Assembly (NCBI GenBank): GCA_013396525.1
Contig: VWYX01000354.1
Location: forward strand, 64,044 to 128,043
Reading direction: 5' to 3'
Length of the DNA stretch: 64,000 nucleotides
From: Chaetorhynchus papuensis
Lineage: Eukaryota > Chordata > Aves > Passeriformes > Rhipiduridae
In this document: positions 35,640 through 47,600 of the stretch, one piece after another
How the letters are laid out: every line of letters begins with the position of its first letter
Numbering within the stretch: the first letter of the stretch is position 1
Notes under the pieces: model-generated
Database searches by the model: none
Told to the model about the DNA's origin: nothing
The model's input: the letters and a program-made list of their open reading frames with translations, nothing else
Program-made: the position numbers and the translations under genes

Positions 35640-38600
35640 CTGGAAAAAACAAGAAAACACTCTTAATAATGTATTGTGAAATCTATTCAATATTGCTAGC
35701 TGTGGAAACAACACATCTTTTCCCTAGTTTTTATTAAAAAAAGAGAAGCTGATAACGGACTTTCCACATTAAAGATACATATCACATTCCTGACCCAAAT
35801 TCTGTATTTTTACCAGTATAATTTGGGAACAACTCTGATCAAATGCATGGAGACAGAATTTGGGAAGGCCTTGGGTAGGTAGGAACAAGCATACTGAATG
35901 CTAAGTGATTACTTCCTGTTTTCAGGTGCTTCGATACGAAGAAAAAGACACAAGATTTGCTCTCCCTTGTACTGAACACTAAGGACCAGTAAATGCATTA
36001 AGCATCCTAGCAGGGTGTGTAAGGCTGGCTGAAGGAGTGATTATGCCATGCAGTCATCAGGGCCTTTTCATTTGATTGCAAATCCTTCATTTCAGATTAA
36101 TTCAACAGAAAACAGGAAAGCACAGCTGCATTGCATCACTATGGTTAGTCTGTCTCGCTTTTCTGCAAAACTGCAGCTCACGTTTCAGCCTTACTCACTA
36201 AAGCACTGGACTGGCTTACTAACACTCTTCTTCATTTCCAGCCTCCCTCCTGCCAGTTCACAGGACATACCACAGGTTGGTTTTCCTTTTCCCAAACCCC
36301 TGAGGACACTCTTCTATCAGATTTTTTAATTGAATTTATCCCAATGCTGGCCATGAAGTGAGCAGACACGAGCCTTTTCCTTCACCCTCGTCACTCTGGG
36401 ATAGGATTGCAACGAAAAAGCTTTGCCTTGTGAGGTGTGCCTGCCCAGTGCTATCATGCAGACACCTGACTTGCCCTTGGGGTGCACGGTCATGGCGTGT
36501 AGGAGCCAGGGCTATCTAGGGAGGAGTCTGCAGGCGCAGAGGGGCCCGGACAAACCGGCGCTGCAGCCGCGCTGCCGCGTGCTGCTCCTGCTCTTATGCA
36601 ACCGGAGTATCTGTGCTAACCTTAAACGTCCCTCCCGTAGGCTGTACTCCCACAGCACTCGCATTTAAACAGCTGAGCATGAAAACAGTTCCACACATAA
36701 ATATCACACTTTGGAGTAAAACGTTCATCCTCAGGACTTTCATGTTGATGTGAGTGAATGTCTTCATTCAAACATAAAAAGCATAAAAATCCTTCAGGGA
36801 AATCTTTGCTCCTATGTGCAAGTGTCCATCTGCAGCATCCAGACTCATGTCAAAGGGGAACTGGCTAAGAAAAGACTTCCGGATTTGGTCCCAGTGGGTG
36901 GATTCGTGGTGCAGAATCTTTTATCACTTCTCTTGCCCACCCTCCTCAAGCTGCTAGGCCAGTCAAGAAAGGAGTCTGTGCCAGCAACACCTATGATTTC
37001 TGCTGAGCCTTTTCTGGTATTTCCAGGCACCACGTGAATGCAAAAAAAATCAACAGGAAAAAAGTTTTTGAGGGCTAGTGGGCTCTAGGATAATGCTGCA
37101 TCTTTCTAAGCTTAATACACTGATGGTGTGTGATGCCTCTTAAAGCAGTAACGATTTCTTGATTGTAAATATTTTGCCAGCTAAACTGTTGGAATATAAA
37201 ATTCTGAACTGTTCTGTGACAGGTTGACCTAAGAATAAAAATGGATTTGCATTTCAGAGACCTGATTTTCCTAAGGCCAGACACATTCACATTAACAGAA
37301 TTCCCCACAAAATTTCAGGTGCTCACTGTTTAAGGGAGCGGCAGGACAGGGGCGGGGAGGAAAGGAGAAAATCAGGCCACAAGACATGGAGTCTCTGCAT
37401 GGCTCAGTATATTCCCTGAAAGCTTACCCATGCCCTCAGCACCTAAACCAAGGGCACAAAAGTGCCAGACTGACAGGCCAGGTCACCCTTTTGAGGGGGT
37501 CAGAGGTTGGAGTTCTAGCATTGATACAGAAATGTTTATTCAACATTTGGTTAAGCTCATTCGAAATGCTCTCTCCAGAAACAAAGCCAGATTAGCAGCC
37601 TCATGTCTTCAAACAGCAAAGGAGAAAAGACATCCAATGCATTTGGGAACACTTGGAGATGTTCTCCTAATAGCAGTATTTGCATAGTAAGATGAGCTTC
37701 TTGCACTCAGTTTTGGCAGGGCTCTTACTCAGAGATGACTGTTCGTCTGCCAAGCTACATTATACATGTGAAAGCCTGTTTCTGGTAAGGGCTGCAGCCT
37801 CTGTGACAGGCCCAGTCTGCAATTATAAGACTAACACCACCCTACCTCTCTCCAAATAGAATGGCCTTTTAGAATGGAATATTTGCTCCTCATTTGGGCT
37901 TCCAATAGTACCAATGAGCTAGTCTGGAAATTGGAGGGAGACTTAACAGAGGAAGACACATCATCAGGCCTTTCTACAAACATGAATCTTCAGCTCTGCC
38001 CTGTTAAGGTAAGGTGAAGCTTTTGGGGCCATCAGCAAATCAGGGTCTCTTTGGATGGGAATAGGCCAGTGGAGGAGCCACCTGCCCACCCCACCTGTGT
38101 CACCCTGCAGTACTGGACATATGCAGCAGGAAGGGACATTCATGCCATTCAAACATGGGGAGGGCTGTTATGGCTGTGAGGGAACTGCTGCAATGAGAAC
38201 ACACTGCAGAATACAAGCCTGGCATTGTCAGCAAGAGGGATAAATTTAGACCTAATTTACTGCAGAATAACTCTCCAATAAAACACACACAATCTGTTTT
38301 GATACATCCCTGAAGTCATGTCACCACAACAGTTATTTTCTTCACTCCAGCAGAAACCCCAAGGGAGGAAAGCATATGAAATGCATGTGGGGCATACTAG
38401 ACCTGATGGGTACAAGAAAGCTGAATTAGTCTGTTTGAAAAATCTGGACTGGAGAAAAACAGTTCAGAGCAGAAAGAGACAAAGATGTGGGATACAGAAA
38501 AAGACATGGAGAAAAAGGCTGCAAGACTGCAGGAATCAATACTTAGGACTCATGCAAGCATTTATTTTCAGACGGAAATGCATAAAGCCAGTTTAAAGTA

Positions 38601-41600
38601 TACTCCATTTAATTTCAGTCCCTCTGTACCAGAAAACTGTGAACAGATTTATATCAATGAGCTTAAATTAATAACCTGTGCAGATTTCAAGGTGAAGTGT
38701 CAGCTGTAACAGGGAAGATGGAAAAAGGAAGGAGGAGATTAATACTACCTTAACAACTTTCACACTGTATGTTTTCTCACTCCAATTTATTGAATGGGCT
38801 AGGCAGGTGGCCTGGGAGATTCATCCCTTTACACAGGTCTATGGCAACAACTGATTTTCAGTTGTTCAACAACATGCTATATGAAAACTGTTTTAGAGAG
38901 GGAACAGCTCATGCTACTTTGGGAATGCATATGGACTGCACTAGTTCATATCTTGTGTAGATATATCTGTAGATACAGATAGATATATTGGTAGAGATCA
39001 GAAACACCAAAAAATAGGAAAAAAAAAAGTGTTCACTGAAAAAGTCAACTTTCCATTTGTCCTGGGGTTAACAGTTATTCTCACCATCCAATCTGGAAAA
39101 CATCCATGAGAGAGGGAGAATTTTTCAGGCCCCTACATGCAGCCATTTCCCAGAGGCTTCATAGAAGAACATCAGATTTTTCTTTTTAGTTTCTTCTGAA
39201 CTGTGATATAGTATGTGTCTACTTAAGTATTAGAGAGGGGGAAAAAAATTGGCATTCAAGGAACAGCTATGATAAAATCACCACATGTTCCCAAACACTG
39301 GCATTAGAATGACTGTCTTTGAACTCCACTGTTTTAGCCTGGTCACTCCCTGAAACAATTAGAGATAAGACCTTAGGGAGCACTCCAATCTCTGTGAATG
39401 AGTTTCCATATCACAAGCGAGTTTTACAGTAACTATTCCTAAAATGGGATCAGAGAACACTCATCTTCTCCACAAGGAGAGCAAGTGGGTGGCTCCCAGA
39501 TGAGGATAGTACCACCTACAGCCTGTTACTATTTGAGCAGCATTACGTGGGCAGAAGCAAACCAATCATGCCATTACATAAGGAACGAGCACCCATCTGG
39601 ATCTCCCACAACAGGATCTTACCTAAAGAAAAATCTCTGTCGATCTTCTTCTTGTCCATTCCACCTAAACATCCATTTTCACTGAGAGAGATAACACGCT
39701 TGGAAACAGCCCCTGAGCTTGTCAGTTTGCTTCCTCTCTCCTCTGGTACCTTCAACTGCTTCTCCTCATCCACCTCCTCTCCCGAGTCTGCGCTTTTAAT
39801 GCTCAGACGTCTCATCCGCGACACAGAGTCAACTTCTTTCATTCGCACCAAGCGATCCATGGCAGTCCGGCTGGGTGGAGACGTGAGCTTGCCTTGGAGT
39901 GTCTCTATCACTTTGGAGGTGCTCCTCACTCTCTTTTCCGAATGCTGATATGCAGCTGACTTGCAAACCAAGTTTTGGTCCTCACCTTGGCTGGGACTCA
40001 CAGGTTGGTCAAGAACTTGCTCAGTTACCAGTGGTTTAGCACTGGTTTCCTGGTGAGTGGCCTGGCATTTATCAGGGTATAAAGATCGTCCTCCGGCTCT
40101 GACAAAGAGAGCACTCTCTGTCCAGCCACACTTTCGTCTGCCTTCATAAGAATCCTCTTTTTTTCCTTCTTTGTTACTTACTGTGCTCCCCACTGATGAT
40201 GACTCAAAGTCCTGAGCACCGTTTGAAGGGCTAGTGCCTGGGTGGGGCCCAACACGGTCATCTGGAAGGAGAGACTCCACTGCTATATCTATACCTAAAA
40301 TTCTTGCAGCTCTTGCCTGCAATGACTCATTCACAGGGATTTCCACTGCATTTACATCTGAAGAGTGATCAGAGTTGTTAGCACCAGGTTCTGGGGCCAC
40401 ATCAAGTCCCACTGACCTCAAATCTGGCTCAGAGCACCTTTGGTTCTTCTTTGTTAGTGACAAGCGTACTACTGACCCTCTTTCTAATACCCTGTCATTT
40501 GTGCAAGTTGCACCTTTGCTCAGTTTAATAAAGTCTAGGTAATTTTGGTCTTCACTCATCTCCTGCAAGACAGGGTTATTGAAAGGATTACTGTGACATG
40601 AACTACTTGGGCTACTGGACAAAACTCTTTTGACAGGGCCCACGTGAACTGGCTGTTTGCTTATTCTGCTCTTGGCTTCCCCCATCCCCATTTCTGTTAT
40701 CAGTCTTCCATCTGCTGGCCTGACTCCTTCACTGCTCCCTCCTGGCTTTGAGGAGCCTTGGGAGCCAACACATCTTGGCTCACCACCATGCTCTGTCCCC
40801 ATGCTCCAACTTTCAGACTTACTTTTAACTCTTCCTGACCTAAATACAGGTATCTCTGACACAACCACTTCTAATTTCCCACCATGTTTTGGCTCCTGGT
40901 TTGACTTCTGATTTCCGGACTCCCTCCTCTGCATAAAGGCACCTGTCTGCAGAGGAGCTGCAGCACTTTCCAAGTCTTCTTCACTGCTTGTGCTCTCCTC
41001 CTGCCCTTGCAACTCCTTGTTAAAACTTTCTAGCTCACTTATTGCATCCCAGGGACGGCGACTTACAGGTTTCAACAGGAACTGCCCAAACAGCTCTTTA
41101 CTGTTGCAGGGAGTGCCTGGTTCTCCCTTAACTACATCTCCCTTGAAAAGAAGGCCATTTTCCTTCTCTTGGGCAGGCACAGGCTGGCTCTGGTGGGCTT
41201 TTGGGGAGGGAGCCTGAAGGACTGAGGTGGCAGTCCTGGAAAATGCACTGTTGCTAGACTGGCTGAGGTGTGTCTGGCCCTTCATACTGTAACCGGTCTG
41301 CCTGCAGCCTCTCTCATCACAAGGTGATGCTGTCTGCTTTTCCCCCATTGTGGATGCTGTACATCCCAGGAGTTTTGGAGATAACAGTTTGCTACTATCA
41401 GGCTGCCCAGGCTTTGTACCATGGAAAAATTGTGGGCTCTCAGGTTCTTCAGAGAAACTGGTCTGTGTCTGCTGGTCTTTGTACTGATCGCCTGGCCAGG
41501 AGCCAGAATATTTAAGCTCTCTGTGTTTTGTAGGCTGAATAAATCTGAGGTCATTCATTTGTTTGAACTCTTCTGGTCTCCACTGCTCTTGTTTTTGTAA

Positions 41601-44600
41601 CTCATTTTTATTGGTCATGCTTCCTGTAAGTGCTTGTAACTCCAAGTCTGTTGAAGACATACTTAAGAGACTTTGTTCTTGCAAAGCCCCATTGTTACCA
41701 AACCCATTCTTATCAGGGCTCTGAGTTATGTTGTTGTTCCTATCTGTATCTGGCAGATTGGATTCTGATTTAACTGGGATGGAGACCAAACAAAATATAG
41801 TTTCATTCATTTTTTTCTTTGAACTCTTTTTGCTCTGCATCCCAGTTCCAGGTTCAAACTTTTTCACTTTTGTAACAGTCTCACAGGTGTTGTCCATATG
41901 TGAATTTCTTACAGAAAGTTTGCCTTTTGTGTACTCTGTGCTGGCTTCGTTACGGGGGCTGTGATTAGTTGCTCTACAATTGTCTCTTTGGTCCGGCAAG
42001 GCACAATTTTCCTGATCTCGGACGGATGGTGCCAACCATCTGTTGCTATGGGTGGAGCTGTCAGAAGTTCTTTCTCCCTTTGCAGAACTGGACAAGTTTG
42101 ATGCATCCACAAAGGCACTGTTGTACTGTACTTCAAGATTTCTCTCTTGCAAAGCACCAGAACTGGGACTACATGCATTTTCAGTGTGTTTAGAGTTGCC
42201 CTGCAGACCTTCCAGTGGTGCAATTTTAATATGTCGTATCCGAGGATCATCGAAGGGAATATACTGAACGGAACGCAGGTGGTCAGCAGGGCGCCTTGCA
42301 TGGCTTTGCTTCCCATGAGGAAAATGGTTGTCTTTGCAAGGGTCACCCTCCACTTCCAAAGTATTCATGGCTGGTTGTTGGCAGGGGACAACCCTCTCTG
42401 CAGGACCCTGTGGATCACTGCTGGTGCATGAGTCGGTGTTAGGCACTTCACTGGGGGAACGTGGGGTCGGGTGTTGGTGAGGTGGGGATTTGTAAGAAGG
42501 AGGAGGTACATACACTGGGGGCTCCAAACCAGAGTCTGGAATGCAAGCATCTTGCCTTGGCTCATTGACTTTGGCTAAGTAGGAGATAGGTTCCTCTTTC
42601 TGGTAGTGGTCCTGGAAACCCATGGTTTCTGCAGGTGCCCTAGTTTGCTGCTGCAGTTCGTAGGATGGAGGCTTGAGAGGTCTCCCATACTTGGGCTTCA
42701 CCAGGGGAAGGAAATGGCCTCCCGTTCCGTGGTGCTTGGCTGGTTCCACACTCAGCCTGTTTGGGGGATACGAGGGGGTTTTAGTTACGCTGAGCGAGTT
42801 GTTACTGTTGGTCAGGGAGGGCATTTCCACACACCTCATGCTCTCAGGCGAAAGGACCCTTGGCAGTGACTGTGATTTCCCCCTGCTGTGGGTGCTGAGT
42901 ACATTGTCTCCCAGGGTCAGCGAATACAGCTCTTGAAGCAGCTTCTCCCTGTCACCCTCGGACATTTGCCTCCCTACCTTTTTTGGCTGGTTCCAGCTTT
43001 CCACTTCCAGACTTTGCCATTTGCAGTTGCTGGACACTTCACAGCTTTCCTGCAAGCCACTTCTTCTGACATACCGTGCACCTGTCCCCACCTTCAGCTG
43101 ATTGTCCTTGGGGTGCCGGGGTGCCCCTGGGGCTGCAGCCAAGCCTTTCATCTCCACACTGGCCTTCTGGGAATAGCCCAGTAGCACACTGAAGTCCTGT
43201 CCTCGTCTTCTCCAGTAGGCGAGATCTTTATCAGTCTTGGGCTGGGGAGACCATGCTAAATGAGGCCTGTCATAAGCCCTGAAAAAAAATGCAGTGTCAG
43301 AGGCAGTGTGCACAGGTTCTTTCTCGCTTGGGTAAGGCCACTAGGAGGTCAAATGATGAGTTATGCCAATGGCATTTATGTAACCTATTTGCAACCAGAT
43401 GACAATTTTAATGAGAGGATTTAAAAGTCAGTCATTAACATAGGTAAAGGAAGGGACAGAAGCTCTTTTGACATGTTGTTAGCTATGCAAAGATGTTAGA
43501 AAGAGAGACAAAAGCACACAGTTACCTGCTGTGCAAACCTGCACAGCCCTCCTTGATGGACATTAGAGAATTCCCTGCCCACAGCATGGGGCTTGGAACT
43601 AGATGATCTTGAAGGTCCCTTCCAACCCTGGCCAGTCCCTGATTCTAAGATGCCATTCTAAAACCAGAATAGACTGTTGAATTACTTCTGCACCCTGCTA
43701 AATCAAAATCTATAGATGTCAAGGAGACTACTCTGGTATTCAAGTTTAATAGGATTCCAAGAAGCAGAGGTAGGGAGAACAGATAGATGGCTATTTTGTA
43801 AGATTTTCTAAGATATATTCTGTAAGAAACATTATTTGTATCCTGGTACAAGTGCTGAAATTAAACATGTTAGTTCCAGAATTGATTCTTGTTCATCTTT
43901 CTGAGGGAACAAATTTCTTCAGGGTGCTTTGGATTAAATGACACATGTCACAACAATGGTGATGTATCAACACAATTCTGAATAAGATGGAACCAATATT
44001 TAAAACGTAGAATACTTAAAAAGAAGTATAAAATCCTTAAATAAAAGAATCTATTAGTAAAATATGAAACACATTAGACATTTTATTGCAGATTAGAAAT
44101 TCAGAATACAGATTTACATGTACAGAATAGATTCTTTGTTCTGAACAGAGTGTAAACTGTTTTATACATTCCTGCAGAACAAAATTGGTACTCTTCTATA
44201 TAAATAATTAATTTTCTACTTGAATTGCATTCTGCTATTCTTGTACCTAAGGTGTCCAACAATATAACTGCCTTTACACTATGTGGCTGCCACCAGCGTA
44301 GGACTGGAAAGAAAAATCAAAATTGACAGAAATAGGACAAGTATGTAGATAGAACCCAAGAATTTCTTTCTCTTCCCTCCACCCCAAGGTATATAAACAG
44401 TGGCATCTGGCTCTTTTTTACTAAAAACAATGATCTATTTAAATAGGAGTCTGTGAAGACATAGTACAAGTCAAAATTCAGAACAAAAATTAAGCCATCC
44501 AGATCCACAGCAATTTTCTTTTATGTATATTAACTTCATCCTATGAGTCTAGAAATTTAAAACCAGACTGGGATAAGAAGCATCTTGTTCATATTAGTTC

Positions 44601-47600
44601 AACTGGATTAAGATTGAACTTCTGAACAAAATGTTCTGCCTCTGAAGCATGAAATATAGTTCGACTGCTGAACCCCAAGAAGGAACAGACGTCTCCAGTA
44701 AACAGTGAGATATAACAGGACACCCCCTAAATCAGAATCTGACTGTAGTAACAACCAACATTTCCATGTGGAAACATACAGCTGAACAAATGCTGTCTTC
44801 TACCTTTTCATCTCATCCCCCTACTGCTGCGGCACCATTTGTATCTGTGTTTACTAAATGAGGTGAGAAACAGGGTCCAGCAAGAGTGAGGAGGGAATAG
44901 ACAGGTTGCTCTTTCTGATTGATTTTATCCATCGTTGTAAAAGGGTCTACAGAAATTGCAGGAAGTACAGTCATAGATCCCAAGATCAGAAGAGACCATT
45001 ACAGTTATTTAGTTTGACATCTTGCTCAGCACAGGCCATCATACTTCTTTGAAATTATTCCTGCTTAAGTGGTAGCATCTCTTAGAAAAGCACCTAAAAA
45101 TCCTGATTTTTAAATTTCCAGTGATGTTGCAAAGCTTAATTCACCATTAAAAAAAACCCCACAAAGTAAACCCAAGTTCTTATCAACAGAAAGGCTGCTT
45201 CTCCACTTATTAAAAGGTGTTTAAAAGATTAAATTTATTTTTAAAGGTTAATAACTAGGGTCCAGTAATGAATTTCAAAACATGATACAATCCACCATGT
45301 AACCTGAACTATGTCATCATTGCAACGTGAGTGTAAAACAGACATTTAAAAGGAGGCATTTAGAGCATTTTAAACCTGGTCCTTTCTAAGATCTACTCAT
45401 AGGACAGACAGTATCAGTCTCTCTAGGTCCTGGCTAAGCCACTAGAAGTGGTTACACAGCCAGCCTCTATCAGGGACCCCGTAAACCTCTGAAGAAGATG
45501 ACAGTGCACTGTGCAGTGGCAAGAGGATGCTCCAAGGACCCTCCAGTACAGCTCCATCCTGAAGTCTCCTCTGCTCTCAGTGATGGAGAGCAGCTCCTGC
45601 ACACCTGCATGCAGGCATGGCAGGCAGGCAGCAGAGGGGCAGCGCAGCACAACCACCCTGCTTGTGGCCACAGCTACAGCAGAGTGCCTCCTTCCAGGAC
45701 ATGTGGCACTTCTGGGTCTTGCAGTTAATGAGGTGGTGGAAGGGAAAGCTTTCAAGAGCCACCCCAAGTTTAAAATACTTCACTACTGCCTCAGCAATGC
45801 TAGATCTCTGAATGGTGAGCACCAGTCATGGTGCAGTCTTTGTGTCCATGATACACCACCAAAGAGAAGACTGCACAGCAGCTCATCTCTAACTGTGCCT
45901 CTACACAATTCCGCACCTCTCCACAACGTGCTGGTACTGATGCACAAAGATATGCACACACAGACACAGCAGCTTGCGAGTGCCTGACAGCTGGGAGAGG
46001 TGCCCAGGCTGGAGCAATCCCATGGGACCAACTGTGGAGATTTAACTTCCAGGGGCAGAGTGGTCCCAAGGGACCAAGGAGGTGGATTTTAACATTATGA
46101 ACTCTTTTCTAACAGGTCTGCTTCTAAGGAGTATCATGTTTGCTCTCATAAAGTGCTTTGAATTGATTCTATATAAAGTTAATTTAATTAAAACTGTTCA
46201 AAACCCCCAAAACTATTTCTAGCTTTCTGTGAATTTTAGGCCTTTACAAGAAATGAGGCCATCAGTCCACCCTGCACTGGCTGCATGACTGCATTTCACT
46301 GACCTGTCTCGCTCAGAGCAGTGGGTTGAAGCTGCCCATTTCCCCTAGGGTGATGCTGGGCCAGCAGGACCTCACATGATGCAGATAATGGGGACAAAAG
46401 TGAAGAAGTGTGGCACAGGCATAGAAGTCCAAACCCTGCAAAATGAGGCCACTGCAGGGCTATGTAGAGAGTGTCTGTCGCTGTTGCTGGCTGCCAGCAT
46501 GCAAGTGGAAGGTGTTGGGCACTCAGTAGCTCATCCTGCAGGAGCTGCAGGCACCGGTGCAGACTTTGTGCCCCACAAAGAGCACTGTTAAGAAAGTCGG
46601 CAAGGTGGAAGATTTTTCAGAGGGCTGTTCTGGACACTGGCAGCTTCTGTTCTATTTTGAGATCCTATCCTCACATACACTCTTCTGAGACCCAGCATTG
46701 GAAAACACCAGTATACTTTCCTAATTGTTCCAGCAGGTGATCTCATTAATGATGGTATCTATTTATCGCTAAATTTGCTAGCTACTAACATAGTTCCTCC
46801 CACACAAACAACTAAGCAAAGTGCCTCTTCTCTCTGCTTAGAACAGAATCAGGACAAAGTGCTCCTGTGAAGAGAGAAGTCTCATCAATACCCATAGGAT
46901 CAGCTTTCCTATTTTCTTTGACTTCTCTCCTCTTCCAAACCTTTACCATGTGGTCTCCAAATGCTCAGTTAAGCAAGGACAGCCAGGACAGCCCTCCCTC
47001 ACACTTCTCCCGAAGAACAACAGGAGAGAGCCAAACACCATTTCCCCATTCCACTGGGGCATCACTCTCCCCTCACAAGCAACAGGAGCAGTGGCTATGA
47101 AGCTGCCACCGTCCTCAGCAAGGTTTGATTAGCATAACAACCGTAATAAGCAGAGACAACAGCATCATCCCCTGCCATCACAAAACACCCTAAGCCCTGC
47201 AAACCTGCTTGCAAAGGCAGCCATGAGGCTGGCAGCATCACTCACTTCTGTGATGCATGGGAAGTTATTAGCTCTTCTACACCAGTGGTGTAAACAAGAG
47301 TATGGTGTAGATAGTTCCCTGGACGAGGAGCCTGAGCCAGGCTCTGAGTTGTTGTGGAACTGTCACCATCTGTGAAGGACACACATGGCCTGCTCGGGCC
47401 CTCTCCTGCTCTGTGCTGACTGGGAAAGCAGCACCAGGGAATGGTGGCAGGAAGCCTGCAATGCCCAAAGAGAATCTTGCTGGGTGGTTGTCTCCTCTTA
47501 GGGCCCAAATTGTCCTCAGGTCTCTGCAGTGTGCAGTACTTTCCCAGCCCGGGAACCAGAAGCCAATTTCTCACAGCAGTCCAGAAACCAGGCAGCGATA

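Noticed and set aside
39543..39620. C-terminal extension of the large JCAD ORF past 39,623 (K-I-L-L-W-E and onward)
   Set aside because: It follows a consensus GTAAGA donor, and splicing to 35,639 gives the expected family C-terminus, so this tail is intronic.
45423..46069. Cluster of ORFs on both strands in intron 2 (up to 158 codons)
   Set aside because: They lie inside a JCAD intron in GC-richer sequence, overlap each other and have no recognisable domain.
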